A stretch of DNA of 64,000 nt, taken from NCBI GenBank assembly GCA_965206015.1, contig CBDBIW010000002.1, forward strand, positions 1 through 64,000, given 5' to 3'. The first letter of the stretch is position 1, and the number at the start of each line of letters is the position of its first letter. A program made the translations under genes and the position numbers. Positions 43,455 to 52,012 of the stretch are shown in pieces. Below the pieces are notes generated by a model that did not search any database, was not told the origin of the DNA, and saw nothing but the letters and a program-made list of their open reading frames with translations. The DNA comes from JAJCYL01 sp965206015. Lineage in GTDB: Bacteria > Bacteroidota > Bacteroidia > Cytophagales > Cyclobacteriaceae.

Positions 43455-44162
43455 TCAACTTTTCGCTTTCATTTCCAGTCTTGCTTTATGTTTTTTCGCA
43501 TCCTGGTATATAGTAGACTCAAAATACTTACTAACAATCTGGTCATAGGCTCTCAAAGCATCATCTATTTGATTTAATTTTTCGTATGCTACTGCGGCTT
43601 TCTGTAAATAGATGGGTGAGAATTGTTCATTCGGTTGAAAATCAGCTGCTTTCTCATAATATTCTGCTGCACTTCCGAAATCTTTCAATTCTGCGTGGGC
43701 ATCACCTATCAGTGAATAGGCTCTCGCCTGAACAATAAGGTCATCACCTCCGAAGTTCTCCAGATACCTCAAAGCTGACTCGTAGTCTGAAAGTTGTAAA
43801 TAAGTAGCCCCAGCATAAAAACTTGCAAGGTTGGCTGCTTTTGTTCCGCTGTATTCGCTGATCACATCCAAAAAACCATAATTTAAACCATCACCATTTA
43901 GTGCTTTGCCCAAGCTATCGGCTTCAAAATAGTATACGGCTTGAAACAGCTCTCTCTGAGCTACTTCGTCTTGATTGTCGATATAGTATCCATAGCCGAA
44001 AAAAGCCAATAATACGACACCGATTATCCCACCAATAAAGAAAACAACATTACGATTCTTCTCGAGAAACTCTTCGGTTTTAGATAGCTGCTCAGCTAAA
44101 GCCTCCGGACTCTCCAGTATATCACTTCCGCTTGTAGGCTTTGCCTTCTTAGTCTTAGACAT
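43455..44162 (-). CDS. Membrane-anchored TPR protein (YfgM/BamD-like)
   Basis: 235 residues: an N-terminal cytoplasmic segment, one membrane helix at about 38-58 (V-V-F-F-I-G-G-I-I-G-V-V-L-L-A-F-F-G), then at least three tetratricopeptide repeats (A-L-R-Y-L-E-N-F, A-A-E-Y-Y-E-K-A-A, A-L-R-A-Y-D-Q-I-V). The layout is like YfgM, an accessory of the Sec translocon and periplasmic chaperones. In this phylum it commonly precedes ribH, as here (67 bases). Confidence 0.8.
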   Translation of the reverse strand: MSKTKKAKPTSGSDILESPEALAEQLSKTEEFLEKNRNVVFFIGGIIGVVLLAFFGYGYYIDNQDEVAQRELFQAVYYFEADSLGKALNGDGLNYGFLDVISEYSGTKAANLASFYAGATYLQLSDYESALRYLENFGGDDLIVQARAYSLIGDAHAELKDFGSAAEYYEKAADFQPNEQFSPIYLQKAAVAYEKLNQIDDALRAYDQIVSKYFESTIYQDAKKHKARLEMKAKS

Positions 44163-44180
44163 ACTTCAAATTTTGGGACG

Positions 44181-44188
44181 CAAATTTA
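44181..44188 (-). promoter_or_regulatory. TAnnTTTG promoter box for the TPR-ribH-lysC transcript
   Basis: TAAATTTG on the - strand, 18 bases before the start codon of the TPR gene. An exact -33 TTTG was not found. Confidence 0.5.
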
Positions 44189-44244
44189 AGTGGATAAATC
44201 AGTAAATAAAAACAATTAGAAATGCGTTTTACCTAATTGTAGAC

Positions 44245-44330
44245 ATACCTGTCTGAACAATTTTCAAACCGGGTTAAAAATAAGCTTATAGATTTTTATT
44301 TACTGTTTTTAGCACAAAAACAGGTAGTGT
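44245..44330. repeat. Dispersed repeat with hairpin, copy 2
   Basis: ATACCTGTCTGAAC to TATAGATTT matches copy 1 (29954) with about nine changes, followed by TTATTTACTGTTTTTAGC and a CACAAAAACAG arm, the palindrome of copy 1 in the opposite orientation. Both reverse strands could code a shared K-S-I-x-L-F-L and F-E-N-C-S-D-R-Y, so this may be a scrap of a mobile-element gene. The rest of 44163-44457 shows no gene. Confidence 0.6.
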
Positions 44331-44457
44331 AAATTCAATTCTGTCTGGTGAATCATTCCTGAAAATGTGTTCAGCAGTACGACTTCTTTTTTGGTACGGC
44401 CACATACAGCCAAGATGTTAGGTTTCAATCTCATACTTTGATTGGATTTCCCTCCTT

Positions 44458-44757
44458 CTACTTCTTAAAAACCTTTAATATCTCATCGTCTATATTGGTA
44501 CGGTCGGCATCATTACAATGGTATTGAAATTCATCAAATTCCAAATCCTCCTTCGCAAATGAAAACAGGTAGAAATACGAGTACTCAGTTAATTCCTTTA
44601 ACTCAAATTGGTTGTATGGTTTATCAAGCATAGGCAGGCTTTCTGTTTCAAAGCCAGCTTGCATCATCTCTACTGCCCAGCCTGCCCACTTTTCATCAAC
44701 GCTTATATCGAAGACTTTCCAAGCGAGGATTTCATATATTGGTGGAACTACTTTCAT
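44458..44757 (-). CDS. Small protein translationally coupled to rtcB, unknown function
   Basis: 99 residues from ATG 44757, which lies one base after the rtcB stop (TGA-T-ATG); the longer frame from 44787 would overlap rtcB and is less likely. The protein is acidic and aromatic-rich (V-V-P-P-I-Y-E-I-L-A-W-K-V-F at the start, then E-K-W-A-G-W-A-V-E-M, Y-S-Y-F-Y-L-F-S-F, and E-F-D-E-F-Q-Y-H-C-N-D-A-D near the end). No known family is recognised; it is neither archease nor PrfH. Tight coupling suggests a role with RtcB. Confidence 0.75.
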   Translation of the reverse strand: MKVVPPIYEILAWKVFDISVDEKWAGWAVEMMQAGFETESLPMLDKPYNQFELKELTEYSYFYLFSFAKEDLEFDEFQYHCNDADRTNIDDEILKVFKK

Positions 44758-44758
44758 A

Positions 44759-46165
44759 TCAATCCGTTTCATAAAATTTTTCATCACCGCACATTCTTAC
44801 AATCTTCGGTTGGAACGACCCAACTACAGCAATTAAGTCTTTTTGAGACTCCATCACTTTCTTGATGTCCTTGTAAGCCATTGGAGCTTCATCTAATCCT
44901 GAGCCAATTACTTCAACTTTGGCCGCATTGATGTGATCTATCACAGTATTCTTGTCCAAGGTATTCCTGGCTTGAGTTCGAGACATTGCTCTACCAGCTC
45001 CATGTGAAGCCGAGTTAATAGATGTCTCATCACCTTTACCTCTAACGATATATCCAGGAGCAGTCATTGAACCAGGAATAATACCTAACACACCTTTTCC
45101 TGCAGGAGTTGCGCCTTTTCTGTGAACAATGATTTCATCACCATTTCCATCCTTTTCCTTCCAGGCGAAGTTGTGATGGTTTTCAATCATAGTAACAGGA
45201 TTTGCTCTTAGACCAACGGCCATTCGCTCATGAATTTGGTGATGACATGCCGAGGCATATTCTCCAGCTAAATTCATAGCTAACCAATATTCCTGACCTA
45301 ATTCAGTATCTAAATCCAACCATGCAAGATGTCTTGCTTCATGTGGTAGTTTGCAGTTTTCCATTGCAAGGTTTGTGTAGTGTTTTGCAATGTTTGCTCC
45401 AAACCCTCTTGACCCGGAGTGAGAAAGAACTGCCAAGTAGTTTGCAGTAGCTAACCCAAACTCATTATTATCATCTTCAATTTCAGTAATTCCAAATTCA
45501 ACGAAATGATTACCTCCACCTGAAGATCCTATTTGCATTGCTGCTCGATCCTTTAAATTGCCAACCACTTTAATCTCATTAAACAAGCTGTCTTCCAATA
45601 CTTCATGGTCTTTTGGATTTTTAAAAGTTGCCTTTCCAAACTTGGTATTTAGCATTAGCATCTTTTTAAGATCCTCTTTTCTATCAACTAAAATGGACTC
45701 CGGAATATCGTAGATTGTCATGCACATTCTGCATCCAATATCAACACCAACTCCGTAGGGAATAACCGCATTTTCAGTAGCCAAGACTCCTCCAATTGGT
45801 AGGCCGTATCCTTGGTGTGCATCCGGCATTAATGCTCCTGCTTTGGCAACTGGAAGTCGCATTGCAGTTTCAATTTGGTCTAAAGCTCCTTGTTCGATTC
45901 CTTCTGCTCCATAGACTTTGTGTATATCCGGGGTTTCTCTTAGAGGAAGTACTGTTTCTTTTGGCTCTATTAATTCACTTGCAATTGATCCATATAGATC
46001 ATCATTTACGAATTGATCCGGATCTTCCAAGATTTGACTCAATACCTCCGCTTTCACTTCAGCCTTAGAATTTATTAATTCAAGAGCTACACCTATTATT
46101 TTACCTTCAGGGTATCCTAACGCAAGGAGATCTTGACCTGTAATGTGTGTTTTATTTTCTTTCAT
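44759..46165 (-). CDS. rtcB: RNA-splicing ligase RtcB
   Basis: 468 residues. Metal and GMP-binding motifs are all visible: D-A-H-Q-G-Y-G-L-P-I-G-G-V, G-V-D-I-G-C-R-M with the metal cysteine, G-S-G-G-G-N-H-F-V-E-F, S-H-S-G-S-R-G-F-G, N-H-H-N-F-A-W-K, and S-A-S-H-G-A-G-R-A-M-S-R with the guanylated histidine. It joins 2',3'-cyclic phosphate ends to 5'-OH ends, repairing cut RNAs such as tRNAs. It is the first gene of a two-gene unit. No RtcR regulator or RtcA cyclase is nearby. Confidence 0.95.
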   Translation of the reverse strand: MKENKTHITGQDLLALGYPEGKIIGVALELINSKAEVKAEVLSQILEDPDQFVNDDLYGSIASELIEPKETVLPLRETPDIHKVYGAEGIEQGALDQIETAMRLPVAKAGALMPDAHQGYGLPIGGVLATENAVIPYGVGVDIGCRMCMTIYDIPESILVDRKEDLKKMLMLNTKFGKATFKNPKDHEVLEDSLFNEIKVVGNLKDRAAMQIGSSGGGNHFVEFGITEIEDDNNEFGLATANYLAVLSHSGSRGFGANIAKHYTNLAMENCKLPHEARHLAWLDLDTELGQEYWLAMNLAGEYASACHHQIHERMAVGLRANPVTMIENHHNFAWKEKDGNGDEIIVHRKGATPAGKGVLGIIPGSMTAPGYIVRGKGDETSINSASHGAGRAMSRTQARNTLDKNTVIDHINAAKVEVIGSGLDEAPMAYKDIKKVMESQKDLIAVVGSFQPKIVRMCGDEKFYETD

Positions 46166-46221
46166 GATTCAAATAAATAATGCAAGTGCGCAGTGTTTTT
46201 GCGTAGTGGTAGTTTAAACTA

Positions 46222-46746
46222 ACCCGTTGTGCTAATTATGAGATAGCAACATTCAAATTACTAACTCGTCTGTTGAAATCAAATTTATTGGATGAACTGC
46301 ACCAAAGCGAGCGCAGTTATCCTGGCCAGTACTCTGGTTTTGAATCCCTGGAATGATTTGGCATAATTACCCCGGATCATCAATTGGTCACCAGGTTGCG
46401 AGAAAAGATGAGGTGCGGAAAATCATGTTCATAGCCACATTTTATCTTGTTGAAAAGCCGGTTTTCGCTATCCAGTGACCTATATTCAGCAGTGATGTCC
46501 AGTCTAACTACCTCTCAATCAGGGAATAAGGAATATCTGCCAGGTTTTGGCATACGTTCCTTCCTGATCAAAAACGTCCAGTTCCAAGGGTTTGACCGTT
46601 TGAAAAATCTTGTCGAAATTACTTTTGATGTTGTGCATGAGCTTGTTCAATGAATTAAATTGTACATACCTTAATTTAGTGATAATCAGTATTTTGAACT
46701 TCATTTATCTCCTTCTTTATTCCTTGATTTAATTAGCACAACGGGT
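46222..46746 (-). mobile_element. IS982-family element, internally deleted, both ends kept
   Basis: ACCCGTTGTGCTAATTA (46222-46238) and its perfect reverse complement (46730-46746) bound 525 bases; complete IS982 elements are about 1 kb. On the - strand the transposase N-terminus reads M-H-N-I-K-S-N-F-D-K-I-F, then (after a shift) D-L-E-V-V-R-L-D-I-T-A-E-Y-R and H-D-F-P-H-L-I-S-R-N. It joins directly to the C-terminal end Q-L-M-I-R-G-N-Y-A-K-S-F-Q-G-F-K-T-R-V-L. About 150 central codons with the DDE residues are gone. It has the form of a MITE. Confidence 0.85.
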
Positions 46747-46971
46747 AATCCGAGTATAATTCTAGCTGATGAGCCTACAGGTAATCTAGATTCAAAGACT
46801 TCACTTAGTATTATGCAACTTTTTGATGACATTCATGGAAAAGGCAACACTGTCATCATGGTTACCCATAAAGAGGACATGGCTCATTATGCCCACCGGG
46901 TTATTCGTTTAAAGGATGGTTTGGTAGAATCTGACGAAACGCAAATACCAATCCTGTATAGTCCAGTCTAA
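46747..46971 (+). pseudogene. C-terminal remnant of a MacB/LolD-type ABC ATPase
   Basis: Immediately after the IS982 end the frame reads N-P-S-I-I-L-A-D-E-P-T-G-N-L-D-S-K (Walker B and D-loop), then V-I-M-V-T-H-K-E-D-M-A (H-loop) to a stop at 46969-46971. Walker A and the signature motif are missing, replaced by the IS element. The protein class partners with FtsX-type permeases such as the truncated one at 30533. Confidence 0.85.
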
Positions 46972-46974
46972 CAT

Positions 46975-48414
46975 TTAGAATTCAGCACTTCCCGGGGTCC
47001 TGGGAAAAGGAATGACATCTCTGATATTCCCCATGCCGGTTACAAATTGGACCAAACGTTCAAAGCCTAACCCAAAACCACTATGAGGAGCTGTCCCGAA
47101 CTTCCTGGTTTCCAAATACCACCACAAGGTCTCCTCATCAATGCCCATCTCCGTAATTTTGGAATAGAGTTGGTCATATCTCTCCTCACGTTGCGAACCC
47201 CCTATGATCTCGCCAATTCCTGGAAACAAAACGTCCATGGCTGCGACGGTCTGTCCATCATTATTTTGCCGCATGTAAAAAGCTTTAATGGTAGCAGGGA
47301 AATTGTATAAAATGACTGGTTTTTTAAAGTGCTTTTCTACTAAGAAACGCTCATGCCCGGATTGCAAATCAACTCCCCATTCATCAATAGGAAATTGGAA
47401 TTTCTTCTTTTTATTAGGCTTGGAATTCCTTAGAATTTCGACTGCTTCAGTATACGTAAGGCGCACAAAGTTATTCTCAGAAATAAATTTGAGAGTATCC
47501 ATAAGTGACATCTCCCGACGTTCTTCCTGTTTCTTATTCTTCTCCTCATCCATCAGACGTTTATTGAGAAACTCCAGGTCATCAATGCAATGCTCAAGCG
47601 CATAGTTGATCAAGTATTTGAGCATCTCTTCCGCCAGGTTCATGCTATCTACGATGTCATAGAAAGCCATCTCTGGTTCCATCATCCAGAACTCCGCCAG
47701 GTGACGACTGGTATTAGAATTTTCAGCTCTGAAAGTGGGACCAAAAGTGTAAATCTCAGTCAGTGCTAATGCGGCTAGTTCTCCCTCTAATTGACCGGAA
47801 ACCGTGAGGTTAGTTTGTTTCCCGAAAAAGTCCTTAGCATAATCTACACTTCCCTTGTCATCTAGTAGCGGTGATTTTGGATCCAGGGTTGTTACCCGAA
47901 ACATCTCGCCTGCTCCTTCTGCATCAGAACCTGTAATTATCGGTGTATGCACATAGACGAACCCTTTATCATTATAAAACTTATGTATTCCATAAGCCAA
48001 AGTATGGCGTACTCTCAAAATCGCACCAAATGTGTTCGTTCTTGGTCGTAAGTGAGCAATTTCCCTTAGGAATTCGAGCGAATGTTTTTTTGGTTGAAGA
48101 GGAAATTTTTCAGGGTCCGCTGTTCCTAATATTTCAATTTCTTGTGCTTCCAATTCCACTTTTTGTCCTGCCCCTTGTGACGCAACCAGTATACCCGTTG
48201 CACTCAGACTTGACCCTGTAGTAATCGCATCCAAAAGCACCTGGCCAAATCGTTCGGCACTGGCAATAACCTGCAAATTATTGATTGTGGAACCATCGTT
48301 AAGGTTTATGAAAAATTGCCTCTTCGTTCTCACCCAGCCTTTAATACAAATTTGCTCGCCAATCTTCGCTTCGGTTAAAGCTGTCTTTATTTTTGTTCTT
48401 TTGATGTCCGCCAC
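46975..48414 (-). CDS. asnS: Asparagine--tRNA ligase
   Basis: 479 residues: N-terminal OB-fold anticodon-binding domain (I-K-G-W-V-R-T-K-R at about 23-31), then the class II core with T-F-R-A-E-N-S-N-T-S-R-H-L-A-E-F-W-M-M-E-P-E as motif 2 and G-F-G-L-G-F-E-R-L-V-Q-F near the C-terminus as motif 3. It charges tRNA-Asn directly. The gene is monocistronic and diverges from rpoN. Confidence 0.95.
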   Translation of the reverse strand: MADIKRTKIKTALTEAKIGEQICIKGWVRTKRQFFINLNDGSTINNLQVIASAERFGQVLLDAITTGSSLSATGILVASQGAGQKVELEAQEIEILGTADPEKFPLQPKKHSLEFLREIAHLRPRTNTFGAILRVRHTLAYGIHKFYNDKGFVYVHTPIITGSDAEGAGEMFRVTTLDPKSPLLDDKGSVDYAKDFFGKQTNLTVSGQLEGELAALALTEIYTFGPTFRAENSNTSRHLAEFWMMEPEMAFYDIVDSMNLAEEMLKYLINYALEHCIDDLEFLNKRLMDEEKNKKQEERREMSLMDTLKFISENNFVRLTYTEAVEILRNSKPNKKKKFQFPIDEWGVDLQSGHERFLVEKHFKKPVILYNFPATIKAFYMRQNNDGQTVAAMDVLFPGIGEIIGGSQREERYDQLYSKITEMGIDEETLWWYLETRKFGTAPHSGFGLGFERLVQFVTGMGNIRDVIPFPRTPGSAEF

Positions 48415-48507
48415 AATAATTATTTACTTCTTAAAACGCTCGCAAAAAAACCATTTTTGACTCTGTAATCCAAGTTTTAATGGGTCTGAATCAATTTCGG
48501 TACAAAA

Positions 48508-48540
48508 TTTGCTATGTTCTCGGATTTTGTCCTAAATTTG
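48508..48540 (+). promoter_or_regulatory. rpoN: Promoter of rpoN (TTTG-N21-TAAATTTG)
   Basis: TTTG at 48508-48511 and TAAATTTG at 48533-48540, both exact matches to the Bacteroidota consensus with 21 bases between. It lies about 90 bases before the rpoN start, leaving a long leader. Confidence 0.7.
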
Positions 48541-48629
48541 AATGAGATGAACTATGTATGTTGAGTCAGACATCGCATTTCTCATCAAAATTCAATGGTC
48601 GAAAAAACTATTACTAACAACCATTAATA

Positions 48630-50069
48630 TTGCAAAAGTTAAGACTTACCCAATCCTTAAGTCAGAAGCTGTCTCCTCAACAGATTCAGTTCATCAAGCT
48701 TTTGCAGATACCCACCGTTGAGCTGGAAACAAGAGTGGAGGAAGAACTAGAAATTAATCCTGCACTGGAAGAAGGCACAGAAGAACCAGAGGAAAAAGAG
48801 GAGTTTGAAGAATCAGAGGAGTTTGAAACTAAGGATAACGAACTCAACATAGACGATTACCTCCAGAACGACTACAGCGGATATAAGATGCAAGGGGATG
48901 GGCCAAATCCTGATGACGATGATAAGGAAATGCCAGTGGCGATTTCGAATTCACTCAATGAGCAACTTGAAGTCCAACTTGGTTACTTAAATTTAGGTGA
49001 ACGTGAAGAATTAATTGGCAAACAATTAATTGGTAGTATTGAAAGTGACGGATATATCAGACGTGCGTTAGAGGCTATTATTAACGACCTGGCCTTTTCC
49101 CAAAATGTTGAGACGGACGTTGATGAGGTAGAGAATGTACTTATCAAAATACAAACTTTTGATCCTCCCGGTATTGCAGCCCGCAACCTCAAAGAATGTC
49201 TCCAACTGCAACTTGAACGAAAATTAGAAGATGGAGAAGATGTTGGCCTAGCGATGCGAATCGTTTCCGATTGTTTTGATGAGTTCACGAAAAAACATTA
49301 CGACAAGATCACCAAGAAATTAGGGATAGAAGATGAGGACATTTTGAAAGATGCTGTTGATGACATTACAAAACTTAATCCTAAGCCAGGTGGAACTTCA
49401 ACTGGTTTAGTCAAGACTCAATACCTTATTCCGGATTTCATATTGACAGCCATTGATGGCAAACTTGAATTATCTCTTAATTCCAGAAATGCTCCTCAGT
49501 TAAAGGTTAGTCGTTCTTACAATGACATGTTAGATGCTTACGGCAAAAGCGATAAAAAGGACAAGAAACTTAAAGAAACAGTTTCATTTGTCAAGCAAAA
49601 ATTAGATTCGGCTAAATGGTTCATTGACGCAATCAGACAGCGGCAGAATACATTGCTCAATACTATGAATGCCATTCTGGAATATCAATATGACTTCTTT
49701 TTGGAGGGTGATGAAAATCAGCTGCGACCAATGATTCTGAAAGATATCGCGGATAGAATCAATATGGACATTTCCACTGTATCGAGGGTTGCGAATAGCA
49801 AATCAATTCAAACAGATATTGGCATTTTTCCATTGAAATATTTCTTTTCTGAAGGAATTTCAACTGACTCCGGGGAAGATGTCAGTAGCCGGGAGGTGAA
49901 ACAAGTTTTAAAGGAATTGATTGACAAGGAAGACAAGAAAAAGCCTCTTCCTGATGACAAACTTGAGCGACATCTGAAAGACAAAGGATACAATATTGCG
50001 AGAAGAACTGTAGCGAAATACCGGGAGCAACTCAATATTCCCGTCGCTCGCCTAAGGAAGGAACTGTAA
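48630..50069 (+). CDS. rpoN: RNA polymerase sigma-54 factor
   Basis: 479 residues. The N-terminal activator region Q-K-L-R-L-T-Q-S-L-S-Q-K-L-S-P-Q-Q-I-Q-F-I is followed by a very acidic linker (about 45-105). Then come the core-binding part, the helix-turn-helix with D-I-S-T-V-S-R-V-A-N, and the RpoN box A-R-R-T-V-A-K-Y-R-E near the end, which reads the -24 element. TTG 48630 is the start because it gives the standard N-terminus and no upstream ATG is in frame. Activator genes are not in the window. Confidence 0.95.
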   Translation: MQKLRLTQSLSQKLSPQQIQFIKLLQIPTVELETRVEEELEINPALEEGTEEPEEKEEFEESEEFETKDNELNIDDYLQNDYSGYKMQGDGPNPDDDDKEMPVAISNSLNEQLEVQLGYLNLGEREELIGKQLIGSIESDGYIRRALEAIINDLAFSQNVETDVDEVENVLIKIQTFDPPGIAARNLKECLQLQLERKLEDGEDVGLAMRIVSDCFDEFTKKHYDKITKKLGIEDEDILKDAVDDITKLNPKPGGTSTGLVKTQYLIPDFILTAIDGKLELSLNSRNAPQLKVSRSYNDMLDAYGKSDKKDKKLKETVSFVKQKLDSAKWFIDAIRQRQNTLLNTMNAILEYQYDFFLEGDENQLRPMILKDIADRINMDISTVSRVANSKSIQTDIGIFPLKYFFSEGISTDSGEDVSSREVKQVLKELIDKEDKKKPLPDDKLERHLKDKGYNIARRTVAKYREQLNIPVARLRKEL

Positions 50070-50073
50070 CAGT

Positions 50074-50679
50074 ATGAAAGCCATTTCTTTAGTAATAAAT
50101 CCATTGTTGATGCCAACAGCAATGTTTGCAGTTATTTTCTATTTCGCTCCAGAGGCTGCCAAACCAATTAACGTTGACCAGGCACCACGGTTAATTGGCT
50201 CGATTGCACTCACGACAATATTGCTACCAATAATAAGCATGAGCGTTTTAAGGTTAACCTCATCAATCAGCAGTTTTTGGTTGGAAGATCGCAAAGAAAG
50301 GGTTTTGCCCTTCTTCATCATGGCTGTCTATTATGGTGCTACAGCTTATATATTGATTAGTCGAATTCCGCCAAATGAGTTTTTAAGTGTGATTTTGATT
50401 ACCATGACTTTGATGGTTATTGCTATTGCATTGATTACAATCAATTGGAAAATAAGTGTACATAGCACCGCCCTTAGTGGTTTAGCTGGATTTATTTTAG
50501 GGTTGGTACTCAAACTTCCTTCGACGGAATTATTATATCCTCTGGTTGCCAGCATATTATTGACAGGAACCGTGATGTCTGCCCGATTAGCATTAAATGC
50601 ACATACACCTAATCAAATTTTAGGAGGATCCATTGTGGGTTTTTTGATGGGAGCGGGTTCTATTTTGGCATTTACTTAG
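50074..50679 (+). CDS. PAP2-like integral membrane protein
   Basis: 201 residues with about six membrane helices. It has a reduced PAP2 phosphatase layout: D-R-K-E-R-V-L-P-F near 73-81 (loop 1 variant), K-I-S-V-H-S-T-A-L-S-G near 127-137 (S-x-H motif), and A-R-L-A-L-N-A-H-T-P-N-Q-I-L-G-G near 170-185 (R-x-x-x-x-x-H motif). Such proteins often dephosphorylate lipid-linked substrates, but activity is uncertain with these changes. ATG 50074 follows rpoN by 4 bases, so it is probably co-translated. The final TAG is shared with an insertion-site duplication. Confidence 0.75.
   Translation: MKAISLVINPLLMPTAMFAVIFYFAPEAAKPINVDQAPRLIGSIALTTILLPIISMSVLRLTSSISSFWLEDRKERVLPFFIMAVYYGATAYILISRIPPNEFLSVILITMTLMVIAIALITINWKISVHSTALSGLAGFILGLVLKLPSTELLYPLVASILLTGTVMSARLALNAHTPNQILGGSIVGFLMGAGSILAFT
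50675..50679. repeat. Target-site duplication CTTAG of the ISAzo13-type element
   Basis: CTTAG at 50675-50679 is repeated at 51952-51956, directly flanking the element at both sides. Confidence 0.6.
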
Positions 50680-51951
50680 TAATTGTTACGAAACAGATTG
50701 ACTATTGTATATTTTTCATCGAACTTCACAGAATGGAAGACGAAAAATTACTGAAGAAGATCAATCTGGTACTGCCTTGTTTAAATGAGGGTCAGAAACG
50801 TATTTACCTTGCCTCAGAAGCTGAGTTTTTAGGCCGTGGGGGTAAAAGGAAGATAGAAAAATTGACTGGGGTTTCGCATAATACAATCAACAAAGGTATA
50901 AGCGAATTGGGGGCAAAAGACCACCTATTGGTAAACCGACCTTTGAGGAAAGTCGGGGCAGGGAGAAAGAAAAAAGTAACTGGTCTGGTATGGGAAAAGA
51001 TAAAGCAATTCATAGAGCCCCATACACGTGGGGAGCCCCAATCAGCCTTACAATGGGTCAGTAAAAGCCTGAGGAATATTGAGTCCGCCCTTAAGGGCTC
51101 GGGTGTACACATAAGCCACAGGGTGATTGGAGAGGCATTGAAAACCCATGGCTTTAGTTTACAAGCTAACCGAAAGACTTATGAAGGTAAGGGGCATAAA
51201 GACAGGGATGCTCAATTTGAACACATAAATAACAAGGTCAATCAATACTTAAAGAGAAACCAGCCTGTTGTTTCGGTAGACGCAAAAAAGCGAGAGTTGA
51301 TTGGCAATTACAAAAACAATGGGTCAGAATGGAACCCAAAGGGATCACCTTCAAAAGTAAACGCTTATGATTTTCTTACAGATGCCGAAGGGGTGGCCAT
51401 ACCTTATGGGGTTTATGACCTGAAAGAGAACAAAGGTTGGGTCAATGTTGGCATCACAAAGGATACAGCCGAATTTGCCGTCCAAAGTATCAGGAATTGG
51501 TGGTATGAGATGGGTATTTATTATCATAACAATGCTGATTCACTACTTATTACCGCAGATGGGGGTGGCAGTAACGGTTCCAGGAACAGGCTATGGAAAT
51601 ATGAGCTGCAAAAATTGGCCAATGAAGCAGGGTTGACCATAGAGGTTGTTCATTTCCCACCAGGCACAAGCAAATGGAATAAAATAGAACACCGCTTGTT
51701 TTCTTATATTTCCAAGAACTGGAGAGGAAGGCCTTTGGTCAGTTATGAGGTAATGATCAAATTAATAGGGGCCACAAAAACAAACAAAGGACTTGAAGTT
51801 GATTGCCAAATAGATAAGGGTTCTTACAAAACAGGTATCAAAATAAGTGATGAAAAAATGGAAAACATCAGTATCTCCCCAAGTGCTTTTCATGGGGAAT
51901 GGAATTATTCTATTAGCCCTCAGTAATGGTCATATTATTTAGTAACAATTC
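50680..51951 (+). mobile_element. Intact ISAzo13-type insertion sequence
   Basis: About 1272 bases with imperfect terminal inverted repeats: the left end TAATTGTTACGAAACAG and the right end (reverse) GAATTGTTACTAAATAA share AATTGTTAC-n-AAA-n-A and a later TGAC-n-ATT. A CTTAG duplication flanks it. It contains one full transposase gene. It is the only mobile element in the window with no visible damage. Confidence 0.75.
50733..51926 (+). CDS. ISAzo13-type (Rhodopirellula-type DDE) transposase
   Basis: 397 residues, full length. The N-terminal helix-turn-helix region reads E-A-E-F-L-G-R-G-G-K-R-K-I-E-K-L-T-G-V-S. Catalytic-type acidic residues lie in V-S-V-D-A-K-K-R-E (about 188-196), L-L-I-T-A-D-G-G-G-S-N (about 272-282) and I-E-H-R-L-F-S-Y-I (about 319-327). 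This spacing and the G-G-G-S-N context are those of the ISAzo13 family. No frameshift or stop is visible. Confidence 0.85.
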   Translation: MEDEKLLKKINLVLPCLNEGQKRIYLASEAEFLGRGGKRKIEKLTGVSHNTINKGISELGAKDHLLVNRPLRKVGAGRKKKVTGLVWEKIKQFIEPHTRGEPQSALQWVSKSLRNIESALKGSGVHISHRVIGEALKTHGFSLQANRKTYEGKGHKDRDAQFEHINNKVNQYLKRNQPVVSVDAKKRELIGNYKNNGSEWNPKGSPSKVNAYDFLTDAEGVAIPYGVYDLKENKGWVNVGITKDTAEFAVQSIRNWWYEMGIYYHNNADSLLITADGGGSNGSRNRLWKYELQKLANEAGLTIEVVHFPPGTSKWNKIEHRLFSYISKNWRGRPLVSYEVMIKLIGATKTNKGLEVDCQIDKGSYKTGIKISDEKMENISISPSAFHGEWNYSISPQ

Positions 51952-52012
51952 CTTAGTAGATGATTCATTTACATTCTCTTAAATGATTAAATTTCTTGTT
52001 TAAAGAAATGAA

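Noticed and set aside
46447..46653. 68-codon + strand frame
   Set aside because: It is antisense to the IS982 transposase start, which has recognisable family motifs.
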